From the NCBI GenBank assembly GCA_965238265.1, contig OZ250185.1, positions 1,922,001 through 1,986,000 on the forward strand: 64,000 bases of DNA, given 5' to 3'. The DNA is from JAJDUF01 sp965238265 (GTDB taxonomy: Bacteria; Chloroflexota; UBA11872; UBA12225; JAJDUF01). Positions 15,359 to 24,280 of the stretch are shown one piece after another; positions within the stretch are counted from its first letter, which is position 1; each line of letters begins with the position of its first letter. The translations under genes were made by a program, and so were the position numbers. Below the pieces are notes generated by a model. It had not been told where the DNA came from and searched no databases. It saw nothing but the letters and a program-made list of their open reading frames with translations.

Positions 15359-16096
15359 TCAATCGAAGAAGCGGTAGCGGAAGAGTGTCCAGAGCGTGTG
15401 GACCCCGTCGCGCCAGCCGATCTTCTTCCCTTCGGCGAAGGTCCGCGGCGTGTAGGAGATGGGCACTTGCGCGAGCCGGTAGCCGCGCTTGCAGATTTTC
15501 GCCGTGACCTCCGGGCAGAACTCAAACCGCGAGGCGTGCAGGTCTAGGCTCATGATGACTTCACGGCGGAATACCTTGTAGGCAGTCGCCTCGTCGCGGA
15601 TGAGACGACCGTAGAGCACCGAGGCGATGGCAGCGAAGACCCAGTTGGCGAGCCGGTGCCGCCGGAGCATCCCCTTGATCGGGCGGTGAAACCGCACCCC
15701 GTAGACGACGTCCGCCTCCCCACGCTGGATCGGCGCGAGCAAGGCCGGGTAGTCGTCGGGGTCGTACTCCATGTCGGCGTCCTGGATCAGCACGATGTCG
15801 CCGACGGCGTAGCGCAGGCCGATCCTGATGGCGGTGCCCTTGCCCATGTTAATCATCGCCTGATGGACGATGAGTACGTCACCCAGCGGGTCATCACGCA
15901 GCCGCTCGACCACGCCGACGGTCCCGTCGGTCGAGCCGTCGTCTACGACAATGATCTGCTTGCGGATGGGGACAGCCCGGACCCGGCGTAGCACCTCACT
16001 GATCAGGTTTTCCTCGTTGTAGACCGGGATGATGACGGAGAGTGAGGGCGAAGGGGCGGCTCCCTGCTCCGCCGGCCGCTCACCTCGTTCACCCAT
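15359..16096 (-). CDS. Family 2 glycosyltransferase (polyprenyl-phosphate sugar synthase type)
   Basis: A GT2 family enzyme of about 245 residues from ATG 16096; the frame extends 17 codons further to a weaker TTG. The nucleotide-sugar site shows SVIIPVYNEENLI, VVDDGSTDGT and the DxD-type QDADMEYDPDDYPALL. The length and lack of membrane helices fit a dolichyl/undecaprenyl-phosphate mannose or glucose synthase-like enzyme that loads a lipid carrier at the membrane. A similar enzyme is encoded at 61151-61885. It could feed the GT39-type transferase at 26222 or the polysaccharide locus, which is inference. Confidence 0.85.
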   Translation of the reverse strand: MGERGERPAEQGAAPSPSLSVIIPVYNEENLISEVLRRVRAVPIRKQIIVVDDGSTDGTVGVVERLRDDPLGDVLIVHQAMINMGKGTAIRIGLRYAVGDIVLIQDADMEYDPDDYPALLAPIQRGEADVVYGVRFHRPIKGMLRRHRLANWVFAAIASVLYGRLIRDEATAYKVFRREVIMSLDLHASRFEFCPEVTAKICKRGYRLAQVPISYTPRTFAEGKKIGWRDGVHTLWTLFRYRFFD

Positions 16097-16232
16097 GACT
16101 TGCTCGCCCGTCACCCAGACTGCACCTGCCCAAACGATACTTGCCAACCGTTGAGTGTGCCAACGGCTTGGGGATGAGCGCCTCCGGCAAAGCTGCCGCT
16201 ACGGCGGCGTGGCGCGGCCGGAAATTACTCCC

Positions 16233-18110
16233 CTAGAGAGGAACACGTTTCGGGCTGCTGCGCGGTAAGCTACTTGCGGGGCTGCCGCGGGCGAATGCCT
16301 GCTGGGCGGTCGCCTCCCGGCGCGCCGCCACGAAGTCCGCCACCAGATCACGGTCGGCCCCGCCCTCGGCGCCCTGGCGACCGCTCACCTTGACCATCGC
16401 CGGGATGCGGGTCAGTCGCCCCAGCGCTACCACCTCGCCTTGATTGAGGCCCGGCAGGTTCCCCAGTAGCCCCTGGGACACCACCTCGGAGGCGCGCTGC
16501 ACCGCCTTTTGGTCGTCGGGATTTGTCAGGCGCATGATGAGCTGCGAGGCACACTGCGAGAGGGTATCGTCGGCGATCTTCGAGGGCCGCTGCGTAATCA
16601 CGATCAGGTAGACGCCGAACTTTCTGCCTTCCGCCGCCACGGTGTTGATGATCCGCGACGCCTTCGTCTGCTGGTCACGTGGCCCGCCGCCGGGGACCAG
16701 ATTGTGGGCCTCTTCCAGGACCACGAACACGGGCCACCGCAAGCGACCGCCGAGCGCACGTTCCCACAGATGGGAGAGCAGCCATTCGGCCGTGTAGGCC
16801 ATCACGACCTTCTCGGTACCGGCCAGATCAATGACCGTCGTCTTCATCGGCTCCATGAGCCGCTCGATATTGACCGTGCTGTGTCCCCAGACCGGGTAGC
16901 GCTCCAGCCGCCGCACGTACCGCATGGCGTTGCGGGCATCGCGGCGGAGATCGTCTTCACCGGGCGCCCCGCCTCCTCCGTATTGCTGCCCTCCAACCGC
17001 CGGTTCGGGGTTCGGAGCGAGCGATTGCAGGCCTTGCAGCCAGGCTTCGGACTCCGCGGCGTCATCGCCATCGGGCGGCTCCCCGTGCCGGGCTGCGGCC
17101 GGAGCGGACGGTTCCTCCGGCAAGGTATCCCCTTCGTCCAGAGGGACGCCGGCAAAATCGGCCAAATCTTGCACCAAGTCCCGCGGCACGAAGTCGCGCC
17201 GCCGGTGGCGCAGACGAGACACCGCCTGCGCGATGGCGTCGCGGATGCGCGTAGCCGTCGTGGGCACACCGGCTACGTCGGCGATGTCGTCGGCATCCAG
17301 CTCGGCGAACCGGATCGTGTAGTGCTCCGTGGGGCCGACAAGCTCGTCGGGATACCGTCGCCCCTCGATACCGGGGACGCGGAGAATAGCGATGCGGTCC
17401 GCATGTGGTGTCTTGGTCGCGTGGTGATACGGAAGCTGGGCGTCGGCCTGCGTCTTGCGTAGCTGCACGTAGTCGGAGTTGGGGTCGAGGACGATGATGG
17501 TTGCGCCGAGACCGAGCAGGTCTTCGAGTAGCTTGCCGGCGAGATACGATTTGCCGGCGCCGGTCTGGGCGATGATGGCCAGATGGCGCGACAACCCGTT
17601 GGGGTCCAGGCGCACGTCAACGCCGCGGCGGTTAATCAGCGTGCCCAAGGTGATTGAGGACGCTTCATCGCGCGAGAAGAACTCGCGGAGCAGCGCGTCA
17701 GGGGCGGTATGGACCGGCGTGCCCGGCAGCACCATCATCCGCGCTTGCCGGACCACCCCATCTTGCAGGTAGCCCAGCACGTTGGCCTCGGCTTGCACGC
17801 GCGGGGGAAGCGTCGCGTTCTGGGAGACGACCGTCTGCGCTTCCGCATAGTCCAGGTCTTCGCCGAGGGTCAACACCTCGGCCCGGATGCCCGTCACCTG
17901 TGCGAGCAGGTCCACGGACTCGAAAGTATCGTCCACCCGCTCACGTGCGCCGTGGATTACCACATATTCCAGGCGCGGCGGCACCGTGTCCTTATCGGAG
18001 ACGAACACAAAGCTCTGCGGCGAGGAGCGGCCGACGACAAAGCCTATCGGCTGCTCGGATGACTCAGGGGATTCGGGAGGACTGTCGCTTTGGGCGAAGA
18101 GCTGTGTCAT
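16233..18110 (-). CDS. HerA-like ATPase (DUF87, HAS-barrel)
   Basis: A 625-residue hexameric helicase/translocase-type ATPase. An N-terminal beta-rich HAS-barrel region (about residues 20-140) precedes Walker A AQTGAGKSYLAGKL, and Walker B with its catalytic glutamate is VFVVLEEAHNLVPGGG. The sensor/arginine region includes VITQRPSKIAD. A low-complexity proline/glycine-rich insert at about 330-385 is unusual. HerA normally works with the NurA nuclease in DNA end resection, or with other effectors in phage defence. No nurA or known effector is adjacent, so it is orphan here. ATG 18110 has GGAG seven bases upstream. The gap 18111-18400 holds no supported gene. Confidence 0.85.
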   Translation of the reverse strand: MTQLFAQSDSPPESPESSEQPIGFVVGRSSPQSFVFVSDKDTVPPRLEYVVIHGARERVDDTFESVDLLAQVTGIRAEVLTLGEDLDYAEAQTVVSQNATLPPRVQAEANVLGYLQDGVVRQARMMVLPGTPVHTAPDALLREFFSRDEASSITLGTLINRRGVDVRLDPNGLSRHLAIIAQTGAGKSYLAGKLLEDLLGLGATIIVLDPNSDYVQLRKTQADAQLPYHHATKTPHADRIAILRVPGIEGRRYPDELVGPTEHYTIRFAELDADDIADVAGVPTTATRIRDAIAQAVSRLRHRRRDFVPRDLVQDLADFAGVPLDEGDTLPEEPSAPAAARHGEPPDGDDAAESEAWLQGLQSLAPNPEPAVGGQQYGGGGAPGEDDLRRDARNAMRYVRRLERYPVWGHSTVNIERLMEPMKTTVIDLAGTEKVVMAYTAEWLLSHLWERALGGRLRWPVFVVLEEAHNLVPGGGPRDQQTKASRIINTVAAEGRKFGVYLIVITQRPSKIADDTLSQCASQLIMRLTNPDDQKAVQRASEVVSQGLLGNLPGLNQGEVVALGRLTRIPAMVKVSGRQGAEGGADRDLVADFVAARREATAQQAFARGSPASSLPRSSPKRVPL

Positions 18111-18400
18111 TGGCCATCTCCTCTTGGTAGTGTTCTCCGTGCTACTCGAAGTTTAACAGAAGTTCTAATGTCAGCGTAGCCCAGCCCCACGGGTGTTGGC
18201 ACGCGAAGTATAAGCGGGACTCCTGGCGGCGCGTCTCCGCCCGCCGGGAGGATTACTGTGTGGAGGCGTCCGGCCGGTTCCGGCGAGAAACCTGGCTGGT
18301 GGTAGAATGGTCTAACTACGATATGTGGAGCGATGAGACTCAGGCCGCAGTCGGCCGCCTCAGAAGCGCGGCCGCGCATGTGGGCGAGGGAGGAGGTCCA

Positions 18401-18991
18401 ATGAGGGGCCGATACATGGAGCGGTGGCACCACGGGCAGGTCGGGGGATTCGTCCTCGGCTGGTCACTGATCATCATTGGCGCGGTGGCCCTTGTGCCGC
18501 CGCTGGGGGGTGTGCTCTTCGGTGGCTTGGTCGGCGCATTCGCGGTTGTGGCCACACTCTTTGCAGTTGGCTTGGCCGCGGCGGTCGTGCTCGGCGCCCT
18601 CGGATTAGCCGGTGTAGCGCTGGCCGCGCCTTTTGTGGCGCTGGTTGGCCTCCCCGTGCTGGCGATGCGTGCCCTCTTCCGAGCCTGTTGCCCGCCGTTT
18701 GCGGGCGCCGGGGACCGCCGCGAGCGTGCCGAGTGGGCTGCGAGCGGCCGGGACGAGCAACCGGGGCCGGAGCTGGCAGCGCAATCGCCAGCGGGTCGAG
18801 ACGCGGCGACAGAGATTCTGCGCCGACGCTACGCCGCCGGCCAGCTCTCGCAAGGCGAGTTTCAAGAGGCGCTGATCAACCTGCTCAAAGAGCGCTACAT
18901 CGCCGGGAAGATTGATCAGGACCAGTACGAGAAGCAGCTTGAAGTGCTGCTACAGCCGCCGCCAACGTCGGACAGGGTGCTGCGTGCCTAG
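18401..18991 (+). CDS. Membrane protein with tandem SHOCT domains
   Basis: A 196-residue protein from ATG 18401, with GGAGG five bases upstream. The N-terminal half has two or three hydrophobic segments (GFVLGWSLIIIGAVALVPPL, then a long alanine/valine-rich stretch to about residue 90). The C-terminal half contains two adjacent SHOCT-type motifs: ILRRRYAAGQLSQGEFQEAL and LLKERYIAGKIDQDQYEKQL. SHOCT modules are oligomerisation elements often attached to membrane proteins. The function is unknown. Confidence 0.75.
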   Translation: MRGRYMERWHHGQVGGFVLGWSLIIIGAVALVPPLGGVLFGGLVGAFAVVATLFAVGLAAAVVLGALGLAGVALAAPFVALVGLPVLAMRALFRACCPPFAGAGDRRERAEWAASGRDEQPGPELAAQSPAGRDAATEILRRRYAAGQLSQGEFQEALINLLKERYIAGKIDQDQYEKQLEVLLQPPPTSDRVLRA

Positions 18992-19042
18992 TGCTCGACC
19001 GCCGGCAGCGTGACTGAGAGCAGCGGTCGCGTCCATGTCTGT

Positions 19043-19111
19043 ACATGGATGCACAGGATGGACAAGATAAGAGACCCCTAAAACCATCCTGTCTATCCCG
19101 TGCATCCATGT
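19043..19111. repeat. Inverted pair of ATCCTGTCTATCC...GCATCCATGT repeats
   Basis: ACATGGATGCACAGGATGG (from 19043) faces a near-perfect reverse copy ending GTGCATCCATGT (19111). A single copy occurs at 43111-43140. It lies directly upstream of the FHA regulator gene and could form a long hairpin in RNA. Confidence 0.65.
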
Positions 19112-19137
19112 TTGCTGCACCGCACTGGAGTTGACAC

Positions 19138-19797
19138 GTGTCTGCGCCGCTGGCCTCCCCGCTACCGACGGCGCAGTTGACTGTGGAGCCTGGCGGCCAG
19201 CCATTCCTCCTCAGGAACGAACGCACCGTCATTGGCCGCGTCTCTACGTGCGACGTGGTCCTGCAAGACCATTTGGTCTCCCGCCAGCACGCCGAAATCC
19301 TGAGGGAGTCGTTCGGCTATGTCGTTCGTGACATCGGGAGCAGCAACGGCACGTTTGTGAACGGCCAGCGCCTCAGCACCGGTGAGGCCCGTCCGCTGCG
19401 GGATGGCGACACGCTACGTCTTGGCTCCAGCACGTTGCAGTTCCACGATCCAAGCGCCACGTTGCGCGTGCCGGGGCTGAGTGAGCGCGTGGCAACCGCG
19501 CCGGTCTTCCTCGACCATCAGCAGCAAGCGGCCTACGTGCGTGGCCAGCAGCTCTCCCTCGCACCCAAAGAGTTCGCGTTCCTGGCACTGCTCGCCGAGC
19601 GGCCTGGTGAAGTGCGGGGGCGCGCGGAGATTGCGCGGCTCGTCTGGCCTGAGTACGGCGGCGAGGTCAGCAACTACAACATTGACGTGCTGGCCAGCCG
19701 CCTCCGGCAACGTCTGAGTGCGGCTGCCGGGCCGGGGGCCGCCGGTTGGCTGGTCACGGTGAAGAAGCGCGGCTACCGCTTGGTGGCCGGCGCGTGA
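19138..19797 (+). CDS. FHA domain fused to OmpR-type winged-helix DNA-binding domain
   Basis: A 219-residue regulator. Residues 25-100 are a forkhead-associated phosphothreonine-binding domain with the hallmark residues VIGR, SRQHAEI and GSSNGTFVNG. Residues 125-217 form an OmpR/PhoB-type winged helix (LSLAPKEFAFLALLAERPGE, then YNIDVLASRLRQRL, ending KKRGYRLV). There is no receiver domain, so input would be binding to a Thr-phosphorylated partner rather than a His-Asp phosphorelay. A GTG start with GGAG eight bases upstream is used. The inverted repeat at 19043-19111 sits in its leader. The target genes are unknown. Confidence 0.88.
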   Translation: MSAPLASPLPTAQLTVEPGGQPFLLRNERTVIGRVSTCDVVLQDHLVSRQHAEILRESFGYVVRDIGSSNGTFVNGQRLSTGEARPLRDGDTLRLGSSTLQFHDPSATLRVPGLSERVATAPVFLDHQQQAAYVRGQQLSLAPKEFAFLALLAERPGEVRGRAEIARLVWPEYGGEVSNYNIDVLASRLRQRLSAAAGPGAAGWLVTVKKRGYRLVAGA

Positions 19798-19805
19798 TCG
19801 CGCCC

Positions 19806-19911
19806 GGCAGCCCCCTCCCTCACCCTCCCCCATACTGACGTACAGGGGAGGGAATGTACCGTCCCCCTGCTCGGCAGGGGGGCCATAGGGGGGCCGGCCC
19901 CTACGCTATAA
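19806..19911. repeat. Composite CCTCCCCC/GGGGAGGG + GTCCCCCTGC/GCAGGGGGG repeat
   Basis: Two adjacent palindromes (CCCTCCCCCAT...ACAGGGGAGGGAA and CCGTCCCCCTGC...GGCAGGGGGGCC, then ATAGGGGGGCC). The same composite is at 24845-24930 and, reversed, at 43053-43108 and 45867-45955. Confidence 0.65.
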
Positions 19912-19924
19912 GGAGGCGCCGGCT

Positions 19925-20629
19925 GTGCTACGGAGGCAGACCGACCGGACCGAGCTGATGGATCAGCCCGATGCCCCGCCACGCATGCTGGCCCGCAGCC
20001 TGGCCGACATGCGGCGCCTCAATCGGCTCTTCGGCTGGCAGCGACCGGTGCTGCGCGCGGTGCAGTCTCTCGTGCCCACGGCCGGTCCCTGTACCGTGCT
20101 CGACGTAGCGACCGGCTCCGGCGATCTGCCGCTGGCGCTCGCCGGGCTGCTCGTGCCGCGGCGCAGCCCCGTCTGCGTCATCGCGTCCGACGCGCACCCC
20201 ACGGTGTTGCGGCTGGGACGGCGGTATACGGCGGGCAGAGGGACGGTGTGCTGGGTAGGCCACGACGCGCGGCGGCTGCCGTTCTCACGGGATAGCGTAG
20301 ATGTCGTCACCTGCGCCTCGGCGCTGCATCACTTTGATGAACGGGACGCCGTAACCGTGCTCGCGGCGCTGGCCACGGTCGCGCGGCAGGGCGTCATTGT
20401 TACCGATGCGACGCGCTCGCTGCTCGCGCTGCTGACCGTGAGCGTCCTCAGCCGGTTCAGCCGTAGCCCGTTGACCTGGCACGACGGCCCACTGTCGGTG
20501 CGCCGGGCGTACACGGCTGATGAAGCGATGGCCCTCGCGCAGCGGGCCGGGTGGCGGCAGATTCAGGTGCAGCGCCCCGATCCGTTTCGCTGGCTGCTCA
20601 TCGGCCGGCCCGCGCCCGGACAAGGGTAG
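19925..20629 (+). CDS. Class I SAM-dependent methyltransferase
   Basis: A 234-residue methyltransferase of the UbiE/Methyltransf_11 type. SAM-binding motif I is VLDVATGSGDLPLALAG, the acidic motif II is VIASDAHPTVL and the motif IV region is DVVTCASALHHFDERD. The GTG start at 19925 has AGGAGG eight bases upstream. The C-terminal part carries a hydrophobic helix (SLLALLTVSVLSRFSRSPL) typical of small lipid- or polyketide-modifying methyltransferases. The substrate is unknown. Repeats flank it on both sides. Confidence 0.82.
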   Translation: MLRRQTDRTELMDQPDAPPRMLARSLADMRRLNRLFGWQRPVLRAVQSLVPTAGPCTVLDVATGSGDLPLALAGLLVPRRSPVCVIASDAHPTVLRLGRRYTAGRGTVCWVGHDARRLPFSRDSVDVVTCASALHHFDERDAVTVLAALATVARQGVIVTDATRSLLALLTVSVLSRFSRSPLTWHDGPLSVRRAYTADEAMALAQRAGWRQIQVQRPDPFRWLLIGRPAPGQG

Positions 20630-20648
20630 GTTTTTGTGTAGATGAGCA

Positions 20649-20784
20649 CACCTACCCCCAACCCCCTCCCTGAAGGGAAGGGGCTAAAGGTCGCCGTGCG
20701 GACCGCTTTCTCTGTCGGGAAACGGCGGCCAGTTGCCGCGCGGACCCCCCTGCCCTGGAGGGAAGGGGCCGGGGGGTAGGTCCA
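20649..20784. repeat. Two CCCTCCCTGAAGGGAAGGGG-type palindromes
   Basis: CCTACCCCCAACCCCCTCCC with its AAGGGAAGGGG partner (20649-20693), and a second CCCTGCCCTGGAGGGAAGGGG followed by GGGGGGTAGG (about 20747-20784). They fill the convergent gap between the methyltransferase and gyrA and may act as bidirectional terminators. Confidence 0.5.
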
Positions 20785-20794
20785 CCTCGCCCCC

Positions 20795-23308
20795 TTAGGC
20801 GCTGTCCGGTGCTGCGCCGCCGTTCATGCCGGCGTCGTCACTCGCGCCGTTGACCTCCGGCGGCGTGGCCATCTCCAAGTCCTCCTCGGAGATAATGGCA
20901 ATGGATGACAGCCGATCACCGGCTTTCAGGTTGATGAGGCGCACGCCCTGGCTATTGCGGCCGGTGAGCCGGATCGAGTCCAGGGGCACGCGGAGCATGA
21001 GACCGTCGGTAGACGCGGCGAGGATTTCGGCATCACCCGACCGTACCGACGCGCAGCCGACGACCCGGCCTACTTTCTCGTCGGTGGGCAAGGCGCGCAC
21101 CCCTTGTCCACCCCGGTGTTTGGGGCGGAACTCGCGCGTCAAGGTCTTCTTGCCGTAGCCGTGGTTCGTGACCAAGAGCAGGGCGCCTCCCTCGTCTATG
21201 CGCACGAGGCCGACGACCCGATCACCGGCGGCCAGACGGATGCCGCGCACCCCGCCGCTGGTACGTCCCGAGCTACGCAATTCGGTTTCGTGGAAGCGAA
21301 TGCCCATGCCGGACTCGGTGACGACGGCTACATCGTCCTGACCGGTCGTGAGGATCACGCTACACAGCTTGTCGTCAGGTTCCAGGTCCATCGTCTTCAC
21401 GCCGGCTTGACGGGCCGTTGCATACTCCGCCAGCGGAGTACGCTTCACTTCACCCTGCGTCGTCGCTTGGATCAGGTACGCATTGTCGTGGAACGCTGCG
21501 AGCGGCAGGACGGTGGCAATGCGTTCCTCCGGCTCCAGCGCCACGAAGTTGACCAAGGCGGCCCCACGGGCGGTGCGACTGGCATCCGGCAGCTCGTAGA
21601 CGTGCGTACGCAGGACCCGACTATGCGTGGTGAACAACAGCAGCGAGTCGTGGGTGTGCGTGACGAAGAGCCGCGCGACAAGATCGTCGTCGCGGGGGGT
21701 GGCGCCGATCACGCCGCGGCCGCCGCGGTTTTGCGCGCGGTAGTAGTGCAGCGGCATCCGCTTGACATACCCGCGCTGCGTGACCACCACCGCGACGGAC
21801 ATGTCGGGCACGAGGTCGGCGTCACTGAGTGATTCACTCGCTCCGACGAGAATGCTGGTGCGCCGCTCGTCTCCAAAGCGCTCTTTGACGGTAAGTAGCT
21901 CCTCGCGGATGAGCGACCGGACACGCACCGGGTCGGCGAGGATCGCCTGCAGGTCAGCGATGGTGCGGCGCAGCTCGGCTAGCTCGTCGGCGATCTTCTG
22001 ACGTTCCAGAGCCACCAACCGCCGCAGCTGGAGGGCGAGGATGGCGTCGGCCTGCACCTCGGTCAGTCCAAACCGGCCGATCAGGGTCTGCTGCGCCACC
22101 TCGGTCGTGCTCGCGGCCCGGATGACAGCGATGACCGCATCGAGGTGGTCCAGGGCGATGGTCAGCCCTTCCAGCACGTGGGCGCGCGCTGCGGCACGCC
22201 GGAGGTCGTACTGGGTCCGGCGCGTGATGACCTCTTGCCGGTACTCGAGGTAATAGCGCAACGCTCGTCGGAGGGTGAGAACGCGCGGCTGGCCATCTAC
22301 CAGGGCGAGCATATTCACGTTGAAGGCGCTTTGTAGGGCAGTGTGCTTGTAGAGCTGGTTGAGCACCGCCCGCGGCTGTACGTTGCTTCTGATGTCTATC
22401 ACGACGCGCAGCCCTTGGCGGTCCGACTCATCACGCATCCCGGCGATGCCGGTGATGACCTTGCGCGTCACCAGTTCGGCGATCTTCTCTTGCAGCGCGG
22501 CCTTATTGACCTGATACGGCACCTCGGTAATCACGATGCGAAAACGGTCCGTACCGGTTTCTTCCACGGTCGCGCGGGCGCGCATGACGACCCGGCCGCG
22601 CCCGGTGGCATAGGCGTTGCGGATTCCATCCACCCCCACGATGAAACCGCCGGTGGGGAAGTCCGGCCCGCGCACCAAGCGCTGAAGCTCCTCGACGGAA
22701 GTCTCGGGGTCGTCAATCAGACGGATGAGGCCGTCAACCACCTCGCTCAGGTTGTGCGGCGGGATTTTTGTCGCCATCCCCACCGCGATACCTTCCGCGC
22801 CGTTGAGCAGCAGGTTTGGCAGCCGCGCCGGGAGCGCCTGCGGCTCCTGCTCCGTGCCATCGAAGTTGTCATCGAAGTCAACGGTTTCTTTCTCGATCTC
22901 GACCAGCAGCTCTTCCGCAATCGGGGTCAGGCGTGCTTCGGTATACCGGATCGCAGCGGGTGGATCGTTGTCAATGGAGCCAAAGTTTCCCTGGCCATCA
23001 ATCAGTGGGTAGCGTAGCGAGAAGTCTTGGGCCATCCGCACCATCGCGTCATAGATCGCGCTTTCCGAGTGCGGATGGAACTTCCCCAGCACCTCGCCGA
23101 CCGTGCGCGCACTCTTCCTGTAGGCACTGTTGGCGCGTGTGCCGCTGGACCACATGGTATAGAGGATGCGCCGCTGGACCGGTTTGAGGCCGTCGCGGGC
23201 ATCCGGGAACGCCCGGCCCACGATGACGCTCATGGCGTACTCGAGGTAGGAGGTGCGCAACTCCGCCTCGAACTGAACAGGGCGCACGATGCCGATGCTG
23301 TCGGTCAT
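20795..23308 (-). CDS. gyrA: DNA gyrase subunit A
   Basis: An 837-residue type IIA topoisomerase A subunit that breaks and reseals DNA. The catalytic tyrosine is Y122 in AAIRYTEARL. The quinolone-binding region reads HPHSESAIYD, with Ser83 and Asp87 as in sensitive enzymes. The C-terminal beta-pinwheel carries the GyrA box form QNRGGRG, which separates it from ParC. The acidic tail is short. gyrB is not in this window, so the subunits are not encoded together here. The 267-bp gap 23309-23575 should contain its promoter, but I see no convincing -35/-10 pair. Confidence 0.95.
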   Translation of the reverse strand: MTDSIGIVRPVQFEAELRTSYLEYAMSVIVGRAFPDARDGLKPVQRRILYTMWSSGTRANSAYRKSARTVGEVLGKFHPHSESAIYDAMVRMAQDFSLRYPLIDGQGNFGSIDNDPPAAIRYTEARLTPIAEELLVEIEKETVDFDDNFDGTEQEPQALPARLPNLLLNGAEGIAVGMATKIPPHNLSEVVDGLIRLIDDPETSVEELQRLVRGPDFPTGGFIVGVDGIRNAYATGRGRVVMRARATVEETGTDRFRIVITEVPYQVNKAALQEKIAELVTRKVITGIAGMRDESDRQGLRVVIDIRSNVQPRAVLNQLYKHTALQSAFNVNMLALVDGQPRVLTLRRALRYYLEYRQEVITRRTQYDLRRAAARAHVLEGLTIALDHLDAVIAVIRAASTTEVAQQTLIGRFGLTEVQADAILALQLRRLVALERQKIADELAELRRTIADLQAILADPVRVRSLIREELLTVKERFGDERRTSILVGASESLSDADLVPDMSVAVVVTQRGYVKRMPLHYYRAQNRGGRGVIGATPRDDDLVARLFVTHTHDSLLLFTTHSRVLRTHVYELPDASRTARGAALVNFVALEPEERIATVLPLAAFHDNAYLIQATTQGEVKRTPLAEYATARQAGVKTMDLEPDDKLCSVILTTGQDDVAVVTESGMGIRFHETELRSSGRTSGGVRGIRLAAGDRVVGLVRIDEGGALLLVTNHGYGKKTLTREFRPKHRGGQGVRALPTDEKVGRVVGCASVRSGDAEILAASTDGLMLRVPLDSIRLTGRNSQGVRLINLKAGDRLSSIAIISEEDLEMATPPEVNGASDDAGMNGGAAPDSA

Positions 23309-23575
23309 GGACCCTCCGTATGTCTGCGTGCCGGGCCGGCCGCGGTGTGCGGTGAGGCCGACGAAGCGAGTGGATCGGGGGCGGGCGAGGCGTCAGCAAG
23401 CGCGACTGGATAGTCGCTTCGGAGACACGCTTTGGAGACCGGAAAACGCCCCATATATGTACGATAAGTATACCGTATTGCACTGCCGGGATGTGTGCCC
23501 GACGACGGTGGTAGCCGGCCGGGCAAACGTCGCTCATCCGTACAGACGATCACGCCACCCGGCGAGGGCCGGGCG

Positions 23576-24280
23576 CTACAGCCGGGGCAGGATGATGGCG
23601 AAATCGAGCCAGGCGACCAGGCTGCCGAGGAGCGCCCCGCCGGCAACCTGGGGGATGGTGTGCTGGGATGCGCGGACCCGTGCCCAGCAGACGAGCGGCA
23701 CGATGAGCATGCCCGGCAGCGCCGTAGGCCCAAGCACGTTGAGCAGTGCCGTGGTCGGTAGGGCGCTGCCGGCCGCGTGCATGCTGATCTTCCAGTGTTG
23801 GGTGATCGCTGCCATCAGGATACCTAAGAGCACATAGCCGAGGGCAAGTGCCCAGATGTGCTGTGGAGCGGAGAGACGAATCAACACCACGGTGCCTATA
23901 GCGCAGCTGAGGGTGCTTACGAGATAGGGGCGTAACCGCTCTTCGGTAATAACCAGCTCGATGCCGCCGCGAATGCGCTGTCGCCGGATGAGCAAGCCGA
24001 TGTAGCCGGTCGGAATAATGGCCATGAAGAGCGCACTCACCAGTGCCGTGTGTGCAGCTACCAGTGGCTCGGCTACCAGATATGCACTCAACACGACCAG
24101 CGTGCCGATGGCGACCAATGGCGGCATGAAGATGATGCCGATGAGCCTGGCCCAGCGGTGCTGCTCGGCCATGTCGCTCGGTAGCTGCGCTGCCGGTGCG
24201 CCGGAAGCCGACGATAGTGCCAGGTGCGGTGCGCTACCGGCGTCGTCAACCTGATCCCTAGCTGCTTTCATAGCGGCCAC
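23576..24280 (-). CDS. Diverged PAP2-type membrane protein
   Basis: A polytopic membrane protein of about 234 residues. The three phosphatase-like signatures appear in weakened form: ITEERLRPY for the K-x6-R-P motif, KISMHAAG for PSGH, and ARVRASQHTIPQ for S-R-x5-H-x3-D, where the last Asp is Gln. The two histidines are kept. A changed triad suggests altered or lost phosphatase activity. The GTG start at 24280 overlaps moaC by 23 bp (ATG 24271 is an alternative), so it is translated with moaC. Undecaprenyl-pyrophosphate or another lipid phosphate could be the substrate; this is inference. Confidence 0.65.
   Translation of the reverse strand: MAAMKAARDQVDDAGSAPHLALSSASGAPAAQLPSDMAEQHRWARLIGIIFMPPLVAIGTLVVLSAYLVAEPLVAAHTALVSALFMAIIPTGYIGLLIRRQRIRGGIELVITEERLRPYLVSTLSCAIGTVVLIRLSAPQHIWALALGYVLLGILMAAITQHWKISMHAAGSALPTTALLNVLGPTALPGMLIVPLVCWARVRASQHTIPQVAGGALLGSLVAWLDFAIILPRL

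Noticed and set aside
13885..15507. 540-aa plus-strand open frame opposite ilvD
   Set aside because: Antisense shadow of ilvD; no domain, the codon pattern follows the opposite strand.
23309..23575. gyrA promoter at TATACT near 23470
   Set aside because: A TATACT can be read on the minus strand but no acceptable -35 lies 16-18 bases from it.
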